The notes beneath the pieces were generated by a model that did no database searches, was not told the origin of the DNA, and saw nothing but the letters and a program-made list of their open reading frames with translations. Positions 17,572 to 26,500 of a stretch of 64,000 bases of DNA are shown here, piece after piece. A program made the translations under genes and the position numbers. Numbering within the stretch: position 1 is the first letter of the stretch; each line of letters begins with the position of its first letter. The DNA comes from an uncultured Thermoanaerobaculia bacterium (GTDB lineage: Bacteria; Acidobacteriota; Thermoanaerobaculia; Multivoradales; Multivoraceae): contig CATOTG010000008.1 in the NCBI GenBank assembly GCA_951813015.1, positions 546,742 through 610,741 on the forward strand, in the 5' to 3' direction.

Positions 17572-18396
17572 TCACTGCGGCTGTTGCCCGGTCACGACGC
17601 GCGACGCCTCGGGGCCAAGGGCCGGCGAAGCGGGAAGGTCGACTTCGTCCCGGAAACTGACCTCGATCCGATATCCCTCCACGTCCTCGCCGAACTGCGA
17701 CAGGAGGAACGTGCGAACGAAATCGGCCGTCCTGCGCCGCCCGAGTTCGCGCACCAGGGCGATGTTCTCGCCCGCGCGAGACGCCAACTGGTCCGTGATG
17801 CGGCGCCGGAGCCGCTCCAGGACCGCCTCCTCGTCGCGCAGGAGCGAATCCGCCTGGACCCGGTACTCGATCGCCGAAGTGTCCACGGCCGGCCGGTTTG
17901 CACGCACGCCTGGCGCCAGCACATGGACCGTCGTTCCGTCCAGGGTCAGCGACCACTCGTCCTCGAGGTCCAGGTAGTAGGTGTAGCGGACCGGAACCCG
18001 TGCCTCGACCATCACGTCAGGCAGCCTGAGCCGCCCCCACAGCAGGCTTGTCGAGTCCGTGCGCTGGAGCACCTCGATCTGGTCGAGAGAGGCGAATTGC
18101 AGGAAGGCGCTGCCCGAGACTTCGGTGGCGTAACTCAGAAAGGAGGTGTGGACGGTGCCCGTGTGGAACGCCTTCGCGATCCGCTCGACGGCAAGGGCGG
18201 CGTCGCGCGCGAGCTCGCGGCCGCTCTCCATTACCTCCCTGGGCAGCATGGTCGCTCGGATGACGAAGAAACTGATCACGATCGCCACGACCAACCCGAG
18301 GATCAGCGTGACGAACGCGAGCGGCCACAGAATCTGGCTGCGTGTGCGACCGGCGCCCGGTTTCCGCCGGCGTGGCTCGTCGTTCGCCTGATTCAT
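17572..18396 (-). CDS. single-pass membrane protein of unknown function (possibly DUF4230-like)
   Basis: The 274-residue protein has a basic N-terminus, one strong membrane helix (ILWPLAFVTLILGLVVAIVI, residues ~22-45) and a ~220-residue presumed extracytoplasmic part. That part contains a beta-rich stretch (RLRLPDVMVEARVPVRYTYY...) followed by helical segments (residues ~175-240). The pattern of an N-terminal anchor, a beta sandwich and amphipathic helices resembles DUF4230 proteins, but I am not certain of the family and assign no function. It is divergent from the F420-type oxidoreductase gene (86 bp apart). Its stop codon lies in the second cluster of the 14-bp repeat family. Confidence 0.7.
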   Translation of the reverse strand: MNQANDEPRRRKPGAGRTRSQILWPLAFVTLILGLVVAIVISFFVIRATMLPREVMESGRELARDAALAVERIAKAFHTGTVHTSFLSYATEVSGSAFLQFASLDQIEVLQRTDSTSLLWGRLRLPDVMVEARVPVRYTYYLDLEDEWSLTLDGTTVHVLAPGVRANRPAVDTSAIEYRVQADSLLRDEEAVLERLRRRITDQLASRAGENIALVRELGRRRTADFVRTFLLSQFGEDVEGYRIEVSFRDEVDLPASPALGPEASRVVTGQQPQ

Positions 18397-18482
18397 GGGA
18401 CCAGTCTATGTCCGACCTGCTAGCCTCGCGCCCGTTTTCCCCACAGGAATCGACAGGCACTCAGGACATTGGAGACCGGACC

Positions 18483-19523
18483 ATGGAGTTAGGACTGCTC
18501 GCGGGCGCCTTCGGCAGCCAGATGAACATCCCGATCGACCGGATTCGCCGGGCGGAGAGCGCCGGCTTCACCTCGGTATGGACGGCCGAGGCCTACGGAT
18601 CCGACGCGGTCTCGACGGCGGCGTGGGTTCTCGCCCAGACCTCGAAGATCAAGGTCGGCACGGCGATCATGCAGATGCCGGCGCGCAGTCCCGCGATGAC
18701 CGCGATGACCGCGATGACCCTGAACCAGCTCTCCGGAGGCCGTTTCCTGGTCGGTCTGGGCCCGTCCGGTCCCCAGGTGATCGAGGGCTGGCACGGCGTC
18801 GCGTACGGCCGGCCGCTGACCCGCACGAAGGAGTACGTCGAGATCATGCGCAAGGTCTTCGCGCGGGACGCGCCGGTCACCCACGACGGCTACCACTATC
18901 AGTTGCCCTATCGCGGCGACGACGCGACAGGTCTCGGCAAGCCGCTCAGGTGCATCCTGGCGGCGGACACGTCGATCCCGATCTACACGGCGTCGATCAG
19001 CCCGAACGGGCTCGCATGCAGCGCCGAGGTTGCGGACGGGGTGTTCCCGATCTGGATGAACCCGGAGCGATTCGACCTGCTCGAGGGCGCCCTCGACCGC
19101 GGCTTCGCTGCGGCCGGCAACGGCAAGGGACTGGACGACTTCCGGGTCATGCCGTTCGTCACCGTCGTGATGGGCGACGATGTGGAGCAGTGCCGCACTC
19201 CGGTCAAGAGGAGCATGGCCCTCTACATCGGCGGGATGGGCGCGCGCGACAAGAACTTCTACAACGACTACGCCAAGCGCCTCGGCTACCCTGACGAGGC
19301 GAAGGCCATCCAGGACAACTTCCTCGGCGGCAAGAAGAGCGAGGCGATCGGCGCCGTTCCGGACGCCCTGGTCGACGACGTCGCCCTGGTCGGTCCGAAG
19401 GAGCGGATCGTGGACCGTCTCGCGGCCTGGAGGGAAGCCGGGGCCAAGGGCCAGGTCGCTTCCATGCTGCTCGGCTGCCAGCAGCCGGAGGCGCTCGACG
19501 CAATCGCGGAGGCGGTGCTGTAG
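18483..19523 (+). CDS. LLM-class F420-dependent oxidoreductase
   Basis: The 346-residue protein has a luciferase-like (TIM-barrel) flavin/deazaflavin fold. It starts MELGLLAGAFGSQMNIPID, has GFTSVWTAEAYGSDAVSTAA, and TLNQLSGGRFLVGLGPSGPQ near the cofactor phosphate site, typical of F420H2-dependent LLM enzymes. The substrate is unknown. The F420 biosynthesis genes start ~300 bp downstream on the other strand, which supports F420 rather than FMN as cofactor. ATG 18483 is chosen over the longer track ORF by homology. A triplicated GCGATGACC encodes MTAMTAMT internally. Confidence 0.85.
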   Translation: MELGLLAGAFGSQMNIPIDRIRRAESAGFTSVWTAEAYGSDAVSTAAWVLAQTSKIKVGTAIMQMPARSPAMTAMTAMTLNQLSGGRFLVGLGPSGPQVIEGWHGVAYGRPLTRTKEYVEIMRKVFARDAPVTHDGYHYQLPYRGDDATGLGKPLRCILAADTSIPIYTASISPNGLACSAEVADGVFPIWMNPERFDLLEGALDRGFAAAGNGKGLDDFRVMPFVTVVMGDDVEQCRTPVKRSMALYIGGMGARDKNFYNDYAKRLGYPDEAKAIQDNFLGGKKSEAIGAVPDALVDDVALVGPKERIVDRLAAWREAGAKGQVASMLLGCQQPEALDAIAEAVL

Positions 19524-19740
19524 GGTCTCCGCCTGGTGCCGGCTTCCAGCTGCCGGTCCGCCGTCAGGAATCCGAGCCTCACTTCCTGGGCCTGAACGAG
19601 CAACCTTCCACGACGTCGAAGTAGCGGGCGGAGAGTAAGGCGGCGATCCGGAACCGGTCTGGCTGGTCGGCCAGATGGGCGAACCCGGTTTGTGGCCGAA
19701 TCTCCGGAGCCGGTGCTCCGCGCCGGATGCCGGCCAGAAC

Positions 19741-19799
19741 CCGGGTGGCGCGGTTCCGCGCCACCCGTGAACCAGTCCGTGCGCCCGTCAGCGGGCGCA
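19741..19799 (-). repeat. two-hairpin REP-like element, copy 2 (inverted)
   Basis: Stem GGGTGGCGCGG-TT-CCGCGCCACCC, then a conserved spacer and stem TGCGCCCG-TCAG-CGGGCGCA, in the opposite orientation to the other two copies. It lies just past the end of the cofGH gene, whose TAG is part of a nearby CTGCTAG also found at the ends of the 12590-12843 element. The rest of the 19524-19813 gap shows no gene. Confidence 0.8.
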
Positions 19800-19813
19800 T
19801 GGATGGCAGGCTG

Positions 19814-22435
19814 CTAGGCGCCGTCGGCGCCCAGTCCCGGGCGGACGAGCCGCAAGGGGCCGGTGCGCTCGTACCGGTGCGCGGGCGTGTTCAGCACGGC
19901 GGCCAGTTCCGCCGCCTGGAAGGAAGCTTCGACGCGTTCCGGTGGCGGGGCGCCGTAGGCGGTCGTCCGTTGCTTCGGCACGCGGCCCAGCTTGCGGATC
20001 AGCGCCTCCATCGCGGACGGCGGCAGTTCCTGGCCGTGCTCGGCGCCGGCGGCGCGGGTGATGCTCTCGTTCATCAGCGTGCCGCCCAGGTCGTTCACCC
20101 CGGCCTGGAGGCAGGCCGCGACGCCTTCCGGCCCCATCTTGACCCAGGAGGCCTGGACGTTCTCGAACCAGGGGTGAAGCGCCAGCCGGGCGACGGCGTG
20201 CATGAGCACCGCCTCGCGGAAGGTCGGCCCCTTGCGGGCGCGGCCCTTGAGGTAGAGCGGCGCCTCCATGTGGACGAAGGGAAGGGGCACGAACTCGGTG
20301 AAGCCGCGGGTGCGCTTCTGCAGGTCGCGCAGGCGGAGCAGGTGGCGGGCCCAGTTACGCGGGCCGTCGACGTGGCCGTACATGATCGTCGCCGTCGTGC
20401 GGTAGCCGACCCCGTGGGCGGTCTCCATCACCTCGAGCCACTGGTCCGTGTTCAGCTTGTCGGGGCAGATGATCGCGCGAATCTCGTCGTCGAGGATTTC
20501 GGCAGCTGTGCCGGGCAGGGTGCCCAGGCCCGCCTCCTTGAGGAGCATCAGGTAGTCGCCAAGCGGCATGTCGAGGGTCGCGGCGCCCTGCCAGACCTCG
20601 AGCGGCGAGAAGGCGTGGACGTGGATTTCGGGCGCCGCCTCCTTCACCGCGCGGCAGATTCCGAGATACGTCTCGCCCGTGTAGTCCGGGTGGATGCCGC
20701 CCTGCATGCAGACTTCCGTCGCGCCGCGCTGCCAGGCCTCGACCGTGCGGCGCATGACCTCCTCGAGTTCCAGGTCGTACGGCTTGCCGCGCAGGTTCTC
20801 GCTCAGCTTGCCCTTCGAGAAGGCGCAGAACTGGCACTTGAAGTAGCAGACGTTCGTGTAGTTGATGTTCCTGTTGACGACGTAGGTCACCGTGTCGCCG
20901 TTGACCTCGCGACGGACCTGATCGGCGGCGGAACAGACGGCGGTGAAGTCGGCGCCGCGGGCGCGGAAGAGGGTGGCGATCTGATCCTCGGTCAGCTCCC
21001 CGCCCGAGCGGACCCGGTCGAGGGCCGCCTGAACGGGTGCGGAGAGGCGGTCGGCCAGCCCCTGGTGCAGATCGCGACCCGGGTCATGGACTCCGACTCC
21101 GGCGCGCACGCCCAGGGGTTCGCGGTCGTTCTCGCGCGTCGGAGCGATGGGGCTGTTGCCGTTCCCGTTTCGGGCGACCGGCGCCGTGACCGCGTCCAGG
21201 ACGTCGCGCGGCGGCGGCGTCTGTTCTCCCGGGGACCACTCGTCCGTGCGCGGCAGCCCGGTGGAGTCGATGCGCTGCAGCACCGCGGCACGGACGCCGC
21301 CCATGCGGCGGACGGCGCGACTCTGTCCGCGGCCGTCGTCGAGCCAGATCTCGCCGCGTCTGGCCCACTCCGGATAGACCGTCAGACGCTCGACCAGGGT
21401 CTTGCCGGCGGCGGCGGTCTCTTCGGCGAGACGTTCGAGGTGGGGCCACGGCGCTTCGGGGTTGACGAAGTCCGGAGTGACCGGCGAGACGCCGCCCCAG
21501 TCGTCGATGCCGGCTGCTACGAGTTGCGGCAGAACGCCCGGGCTCAGATTCGGCGGCGCCTGAATGTGCATCCCGGGTCCGAGCAAGAGGCGCGCCGCGG
21601 CGATCGTCCACAGCAGGTCCTCGAGGGTCGGCTCGGGCGCGTCCTTCATCCGGGTCCCGGGCTTGGCGCGGAAGTTCTGGACGATGACTTCCTGGATGTG
21701 ACCGTACTCTTCGTGCAGGCCGCGCATCGCGAGCAGGGCGTCGATCCGTTCCTCGCGCGTCTCGCCGATGCCGATCAGAATGCCGGAGGTGAAGGGCACC
21801 CGTGCCTCGCCGGCCAGCCGGAGCGTCTCCATCCTTCGCGAGGGCACCTTGTCGGGGCAGCCGTAGTGCGCCTGGCCCTTCTCGTGCAGCCGCATGGACA
21901 CGCTCTCCAGCATGATGCCCATCGACGGCGATACGGGGCGCAGACGCTCGATGTCCCCGGCGGTCATCAGGCCCGGGTTCAGGTGGGGCAGGAGCCCGGT
22001 CTCGGTAAACACCCGTTCCGCGGCCTCGCGGAGGTAGGAGAGGGTCGACTCGTGGCCGAGTTCCGCCAGGCCCTCGCGGGCCGCCTTGTAGCGCAGCTCG
22101 GGCTTGTCCCCGAGGGTGAAGAGAGCCTCCTTGCAACCGGCCGCCGCGGCGAGGCGTGCCTGGCTCAGCACGCTGTCGAGCGGCATGTACGCCGCCTCGC
22201 CCTTCCTGGGCGGCTGTGCGAAAACGCAGTAGTGGCAGATGTCCCGGCACAGGTGGGTGAGCGGCAGGAACACCTTGCGCGAGTAGGAGATCAGGTCGCC
22301 GTGGCCCCGGTCGCGCAGCTCGCCGGCCATTTCGACCAGCTGGTCGAGGCCGGCGCCCGGCTCGATGCGGGCAAGCGCGTGCGCTTCGTCAGGGGTCGGG
22401 CGACGGTCCAGGAACGCGCTGAGCGGAGGTGACAT
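19814..22435 (-). CDS. fbiC: FO synthase, fused CofG/CofH (FbiC type)
   Basis: The 873-residue protein contains two radical-SAM enzymes in tandem. The CofG half carries CRDICHYC near residue 65 and the CofH half carries CYFKCQFC near residue 530, both CX3CX2C clusters binding [4Fe-4S]. Together they join tyrosine and 5-amino-6-ribitylamino-uracil to form 7,8-didemethyl-8-hydroxy-5-deazariboflavin (FO), the F420 chromophore. In many organisms these are separate genes; the fused form is the FbiC arrangement. A linker of ~60 residues (ESMTRVAICTRGW... side) joins the halves. It is the last gene of a minus-strand F420 group, 93 bp after cofC. Confidence 0.95.
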   Translation of the reverse strand: MSPPLSAFLDRRPTPDEAHALARIEPGAGLDQLVEMAGELRDRGHGDLISYSRKVFLPLTHLCRDICHYCVFAQPPRKGEAAYMPLDSVLSQARLAAAAGCKEALFTLGDKPELRYKAAREGLAELGHESTLSYLREAAERVFTETGLLPHLNPGLMTAGDIERLRPVSPSMGIMLESVSMRLHEKGQAHYGCPDKVPSRRMETLRLAGEARVPFTSGILIGIGETREERIDALLAMRGLHEEYGHIQEVIVQNFRAKPGTRMKDAPEPTLEDLLWTIAAARLLLGPGMHIQAPPNLSPGVLPQLVAAGIDDWGGVSPVTPDFVNPEAPWPHLERLAEETAAAGKTLVERLTVYPEWARRGEIWLDDGRGQSRAVRRMGGVRAAVLQRIDSTGLPRTDEWSPGEQTPPPRDVLDAVTAPVARNGNGNSPIAPTRENDREPLGVRAGVGVHDPGRDLHQGLADRLSAPVQAALDRVRSGGELTEDQIATLFRARGADFTAVCSAADQVRREVNGDTVTYVVNRNINYTNVCYFKCQFCAFSKGKLSENLRGKPYDLELEEVMRRTVEAWQRGATEVCMQGGIHPDYTGETYLGICRAVKEAAPEIHVHAFSPLEVWQGAATLDMPLGDYLMLLKEAGLGTLPGTAAEILDDEIRAIICPDKLNTDQWLEVMETAHGVGYRTTATIMYGHVDGPRNWARHLLRLRDLQKRTRGFTEFVPLPFVHMEAPLYLKGRARKGPTFREAVLMHAVARLALHPWFENVQASWVKMGPEGVAACLQAGVNDLGGTLMNESITRAAGAEHGQELPPSAMEALIRKLGRVPKQRTTAYGAPPPERVEASFQAAELAAVLNTPAHRYERTGPLRLVRPGLGADGA

Positions 22436-22528
22436 GGCGATGACGGCGGCGGGCGCCGAGCCGATCGGTGCCCGGCGACAATTTCGATCGGACTGGGATG
22501 CGACAGGCTCGAAGAGTGCCGAACGGTA

Positions 22529-23239
22529 TCAGTCCCGGTTGCGCGGGATCTCCAGCCGGTCCGGCGCCCCGAGTCCACGCAGGAAGCGGCCTGTTCGGCC
22601 CGAACGGTCGAGCCGCAGCAGTTCGGCCAGATCGTCCGGATGGTCCACGTCGAGTCCGAGATTCGCGAGGACCACGCTGGAGTGAGCGGCTCTCGCCCTT
22701 TCCGCCTCCCGCAGATGGGCGTGGAAGCTGCCGTCGCCGAAGCGGAACGGGATGCATCCGGGCGGCGAACAGACCAGGGCGTTGGTCCCGGAACGGAAGC
22801 GGTCGGGCGCCACGGTCACCGCCGCTCCCGGCGCCTGTCCGCCCATCTGGCGTCTTTGATCCTCGAAGTGCCGGGCGCAGAGTTCCTGCAGGTCCGCCGC
22901 GGTCACCAGGGGCAGGTCGATCGGCAAGACGAGCATCGTCGCCTCGCCGCGGCGCCCGAGTTCCCCGGCGGCCGTGCCCAGCGCCCGGTTCAGGCCTCGC
23001 CGGGGCTCGGACAGAACCTCGCATCCGGCTGCCCTGAGGTAGCTCGCCGCCACGTCGTCCGCGGTCACGGCAAGCGTGCCCGTGACGTGGGGGGCGCCCG
23101 CTATCGCCTCGAGCACGTCGTCGAGCATCGAGCGGGCCAGGGCCTCCCGCTCTCCGGCGCTCAGGATGGGAGACAGCCTCCGCTTGGCCTCGGACCAGGC
23201 CTTGACCGGCAGGACCGTCCACAGGCCCTCCGTCGTCAC
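22529..23239 (-). CDS. cofC: CofC phospholactate/PEP guanylyltransferase
   Basis: The 236-residue protein starts at GTG 23239 (VHVTTEGLWTVLPVKAW). Its nucleotidyltransferase features are LPVKAWSEAKRRLSP (GTP-binding N-terminus), VLPIDLPLVTAADL and FRFGDGSFHAHLREAE, which match CofC/FbiD. It makes the activated phospho-acid (lactyl- or enolpyruvyl-diphosphoguanosine) used by CofD; which acid cannot be told. The start codon overlaps the cofD stop (GTGA), indicating coupling. The track ORF 22529-23878 is a chimera that runs back out of frame through cofD. Confidence 0.92.
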   Translation of the reverse strand: MTTEGLWTVLPVKAWSEAKRRLSPILSAGEREALARSMLDDVLEAIAGAPHVTGTLAVTADDVAASYLRAAGCEVLSEPRRGLNRALGTAAGELGRRGEATMLVLPIDLPLVTAADLQELCARHFEDQRRQMGGQAPGAAVTVAPDRFRSGTNALVCSPPGCIPFRFGDGSFHAHLREAERARAAHSSVVLANLGLDVDHPDDLAELLRLDRSGRTGRFLRGLGAPDRLEIPRNRD

Positions 23240-24318
23240 GTGGACGGTTCCGGCGGCGCGGCTTCCACGATGTCGTCGGGCGGGAGGGCGAGCCCGCGGG
23301 CGAAGTCCATCGTCTCCCTGGCGAGGCGTTCGCGGTCGGCCAGCGTCTCCATCACCGTGCCGGTCACCAGGGTGGGGAGGCCGAGATTCTCGATTGCCGC
23401 CGCCTGCCCGGCATCGACGCGATCGATGACGAAGCCGTCGAGCAGATCCCGTTTCCGGTAGTGCCTGGCGACCCCGATTGCCGTGACCGGCATCCCGAGT
23501 TCCGCCATCATCTTGCCCGCGGGGCCCTTGATCGCCGCGCCGCCGACGATGGGTGAGACCGCGACGACGGGAACTCTTGTGCGGCGCAGGGCCCGCTCGA
23601 CGCCCGGCGCCGCGAGCACGGGATCGACGCTGACGAAGGGGTTCGAGGGGCAGATGACGATCGCCGCCGTCGCGTCGTCCTCGAGGGCGGCGAGGAAGTC
23701 CGGCGCCGGGCGGGCGGCATCGACGCCCGCAAAGCGGAAGCCCGTCACCGCCGGGGCGCAGCGGTCGCGGACGAAGTAGTGCTGGAAGCTCAGTTCGCCG
23801 TCCGGCGTGCCGACGACGGTGCGCACCGGATCGTCGCTCATCGGCAGCACCCTCGCTTCGACGCCGAGCGCCCGGCACAGCGCGTCCGTCACCCCGGTCA
23901 GGCTTTCGCCGGCGCGGAGTCTGCGGGTCCGCTCCACGTGGGTCGCCAGATCCCGGTCGCCGAGCCGAAACCAGGTCTCGCCGCCGAGCCTGGCAAGCGC
24001 CTCAAGGAAGGACCACGTTTCGTGCGCCTGACCCCAGCCGGTAACGCGGTTGGAGACGCCGGCCAGGGTGTACATCACCGTGTCGAGGTCGGGGCAGACG
24101 CGGAGACCGAGATGATCGAAGTCGTCCGCCGTGTTGCAGACGATCGTCAGGTCCTCCGGCGGCAGAACCCGCGACAGTCCGAGTGCGAGCTTGGCGCCGC
24201 CAACGCCGCCGGACAGCGCGAGGCAGCGGCCCGTGCCGAGGCCCGCCGGAACAGATTCCGGTTGCGAGTCGGCACTGCGCGTCCGGGCGCCCTCCGACGG
24301 CGACGGGCCGGTGCTCAC
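23236..24318 (-). CDS. cofD: CofD 2-phospho-L-lactate transferase
   Basis: The 360-residue protein has the CofD opening CLALSGGVGGAKLALGLSRV, then CNTADDFDHLGLRVCPDLDT, WFRLGDRDLATHVERT and ICPSNPFVSVDP, all diagnostic of the family. The enzyme transfers the phospho-acid moiety to FO to give (dehydro-)F420-0. About 30 N-terminal residues (to ~GLGTGR) precede the conserved core and look dispensable. It overlaps cofE upstream by 4 bp and cofC downstream by 4 bp, so the three are one translational unit. Confidence 0.95.
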   Translation of the reverse strand: MSTGPSPSEGARTRSADSQPESVPAGLGTGRCLALSGGVGGAKLALGLSRVLPPEDLTIVCNTADDFDHLGLRVCPDLDTVMYTLAGVSNRVTGWGQAHETWSFLEALARLGGETWFRLGDRDLATHVERTRRLRAGESLTGVTDALCRALGVEARVLPMSDDPVRTVVGTPDGELSFQHYFVRDRCAPAVTGFRFAGVDAARPAPDFLAALEDDATAAIVICPSNPFVSVDPVLAAPGVERALRRTRVPVVAVSPIVGGAAIKGPAGKMMAELGMPVTAIGVARHYRKRDLLDGFVIDRVDAGQAAAIENLGLPTLVTGTVMETLADRERLARETMDFARGLALPPDDIVEAAPPEPST

Positions 24319-25076
24319 CGGAACAGATCCTGGTTGCGAGGCCGCAGGAGCGCGCGCGCGTCCTGAGCCGGCCCGAGCTTCTTCAGGCCGCGGACGCGCA
24401 CCACGGGTGCGCCTTCGTCGCCCTCGCCCTGGACGATTTGGGCGGCGCTTGCGATCTGGTCGGCGATCCCGGTTTCCGATACCTGGAGTTCACGGCCGAA
24501 CCGGTCGCGGTCCCCGCGCAGGTCCCACAGGGCCGTCATGCCGGCGACGCCGATTGCCAGCCCGACGGTGCCGAGACGCCAGGCCCGTCCGACGCTGTCG
24601 TTGATCATCACGCCGATGTCCTCGACCCCGAAACGCGCCGCGAGCGCTTCACGCAGGGCCGCCGCCGAGGCGTCCGGATCCTCCGGCAGGAGCAGGGCGC
24701 AGCCGTGGTCGTCGCCGGGACGCAGGTTCGACTGATCGATCCCCGCGTTCGCCAGCACCAGGCCGAGCCGATGCTCGACGATGATGACCCCCGGCACGGT
24801 GCGGAGCACTGCGGTGGATTCGCGGAGCACGAGTTCGATCAGCCGCGGATCCTTGTCGCACTCCGCCGCCAGCCGCACGGCTTCCGCACGGGGTTCGACC
24901 GTCGCGAGTTCGACGATTCGGCCTTCGGCCTTGGAGACGATCTTCTGGGCGACGACGAGTACATCGCCGGCGCGCAGCTTCAAGCGCGCCCGGTGCATCG
25001 CTTCCGTGATCAGGAAGGCCAGGTCGTCGCCGGGTCGGACTTCGGGAAGGCCGGGTACGGACTGGATGCTCAACAT
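24315..25076 (-). CDS. cofE: CofE F420-0:gamma-glutamyl ligase
   Basis: The 253-residue protein has the CofE signature VLVVAQKIVSKAEGRIVEL, then VIIVEHRLGLVLANAGIDQSN and GVMINDSVGRAWRLGTVGLA. It adds gamma-linked glutamates to F420-0 using GTP. It is the stand-alone archaeal-type CofE, without the C-terminal nitroreductase-like domain of actinobacterial FbiB, so reduction of a dehydro-F420 intermediate would need another enzyme if PEP is the CofC substrate. Upstream (25077-25285) lies a 78-bp direct repeat. Confidence 0.93.
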   Translation of the reverse strand: MLSIQSVPGLPEVRPGDDLAFLITEAMHRARLKLRAGDVLVVAQKIVSKAEGRIVELATVEPRAEAVRLAAECDKDPRLIELVLRESTAVLRTVPGVIIVEHRLGLVLANAGIDQSNLRPGDDHGCALLLPEDPDASAAALREALAARFGVEDIGVMINDSVGRAWRLGTVGLAIGVAGMTALWDLRGDRDRFGRELQVSETGIADQIASAAQIVQGEGDEGAPVVRVRGLKKLGPAQDARALLRPRNQDLFR

Positions 25077-25117
25077 GATGCAGACGACGACGCGGCGGCC
25101 GGTGAACGCGGAGGAAC

Positions 25118-25245
25118 GGATCGGAAGTTCGGAGGCCGAAGGGTACCCGTCGCCTCGGGTACTGCTCCCCCGCGGCCCACCACGTCTGCACCTCAGGATC
25201 GGAAGTTCAAAGGCCGAAGGCTACCCGTCGCCTCGGCACGGGTGC
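25118..25245. repeat. 78-bp direct repeat upstream of cofE
   Basis: GGATCGGAAGTTC followed by AGGCCGAAGG.TACCCGTCGCCTCGG occurs at 25118 and again at 25196, a 78-bp period. The best-conserved core is ~45 bp. The copies fill the gap between the fno stop and the cofE start. Confidence 0.8.
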
Positions 25246-25285
25246 GGCGAGTGCGGCAAGCGAGGCAGTCGTCAGCCGACCGTCT

Positions 25286-25990
25286 TCAGGGAGTGCGGGT
25301 CGCCTGGCCGGTAATCCGGATCCCCGCGCCGGCGATGCCGTACTTGCGGTTCAACTGGATCAGGACGGAGGTCAGCGCCTCGGCGGCGGCGGCGTTGTCG
25401 AGCGGCCCGGCGTGCCAGCCGCGCATCCCCAGCGCCTCGATCAGTTCGATGACTTCGGCGCGCGCCGCCGGGTCGTCGCCGGTCACCAGGACGTCGCAAT
25501 CCACCGCGTCGTCCTCGCGCAGATGGGCGGCGCCGACGTTCTGGAAGGCGGAGACGACGCGCACGTCCGGGCCGACGGCCTGCTGGGCGATCACCGCGGC
25601 GCAGCCCTCGTCGGGAAGCTGCACCCGGGCGACCTTCGGCGGGACGAGCGGCACCGTGCAGTCGACCAGGATCTTGCCCTGGAGCGCGTCGCGCACGGCC
25701 TCCAGCGTGGCACGCTGGAAGGCGTAAGGCACGGTCAGCACGACGAGGTCGCCTTCCTCGGCGGCGCTCAGGTTGTCCGTGCCGCGGACCGAGGGGGCCA
25801 GGCCCTGCGCGCGAAGCTGCTCGTTCACGTCCTCGGCCGAGCCGGCGCCCTTTTCCCGCGAGCGCGAGCCGATGACGATCGAGTAGCCGGCCGCGGCCCA
25901 GCGCCGGGCGAGGCCGCCGCCAAGGTCGCCGGTGGCGCCGAGCATGGCGAGAGTGGGCAGTGGCGGACTGGCGGAGTCGTTCTCGGACAT
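25286..25990 (-). CDS. fno: F420H2:NADP+ oxidoreductase (Fno/NpdG)
   Basis: The 234-residue protein has an N-terminal Rossmann motif LAMLGATGDLGGGLARRW, and a basic IGSRSREKG at the end of the second strand that favours NADP(H) over NAD(H). The stretch SAFQNVGAAHL and the C-terminal KYGIAGAGIRITG are typical of NADPH-dependent F420 reductases. It exchanges hydride between NADPH and F420, supplying F420H2 for LLM-class enzymes such as those at 18483 and possibly 46850. It is the most upstream gene of the F420 group on the minus strand. Confidence 0.92.
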   Translation of the reverse strand: MSENDSASPPLPTLAMLGATGDLGGGLARRWAAAGYSIVIGSRSREKGAGSAEDVNEQLRAQGLAPSVRGTDNLSAAEEGDLVVLTVPYAFQRATLEAVRDALQGKILVDCTVPLVPPKVARVQLPDEGCAAVIAQQAVGPDVRVVSAFQNVGAAHLREDDAVDCDVLVTGDDPAARAEVIELIEALGMRGWHAGPLDNAAAAEALTSVLIQLNRKYGIAGAGIRITGQATRTP

Positions 25991-26098
25991 CGGCGGCTTC
26001 CAGTGGAGTGAGTTGAAGTCGGGGCCTCACAGGCGAAGGCCCCACGGATGTGAGGGCGGGGATCGTATACCGCCCGATTCGGCTCAGCCTGCCTCTGC

Positions 26099-26500
26099 TT
26101 GCGCCGCCGGTGGGGCGTTACCTCGTTGACCGTGCAGCCTTCGGCGCCCGGCGGGGGCGTGCGGCTGCTGCTTGCGCCGCCGGTGGAGCGTTACCGCGTT
26201 GACCGTGCGGCCTTCGGCGCCCGGCGGGGGCGTGCGGCTGCTACTTGCGCCGCCGGTGGAGCGTTACCGCGTCGACCGTGCGGCCTTCTGCGTCCGGCGG
26301 GGGCGTGCGGCTGCTGCTTGCGCCGCCGGTGGAGCGTTACCGCGTCGACCGTGCGGCGTTCTGCGCCCGGCGGGGGCGTGCGGCTGCTGCTTGCGCCGCC
26401 GGTGGAGCGTTACCGCGTCGACCGTGCGGCCTTCTGCGTCCGGCGGGGGCGTGCGGCTGCTACTTGCGCCGCCGGTGGAGCGTTACCGCGTCGACCTCCT
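26099..26500. repeat. 73-bp tandem repeat, five units plus a partial
   Basis: Contiguous 73-bp units start at 26099, 26172, 26245, 26318 and 26391, with a partial unit from 26464. Each carries GCGCCGCCGGTGGAGCGTTA. The repeat unit includes the last ~12 codons and the TAG of terC read on the minus strand, so the array looks like repeated duplication of the terC 3' end. There are no spacers, so it is not CRISPR. No independent gene is seen in 25991-26459. Confidence 0.95.

Noticed and set aside
19727-22432. 901-aa plus-strand ORF
   Set aside because: Antisense shadow of the fused cofG/cofH gene, which has two radical-SAM clusters.
24183-25727. 514-aa plus-strand ORF
   Set aside because: Runs antisense through cofE, the repeat and fno; no coherent protein.
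26099-26500. CRISPR array
   Set aside because: Units are contiguous 73-bp copies with no variable spacers and no cas genes nearby; it is a simple tandem repeat.
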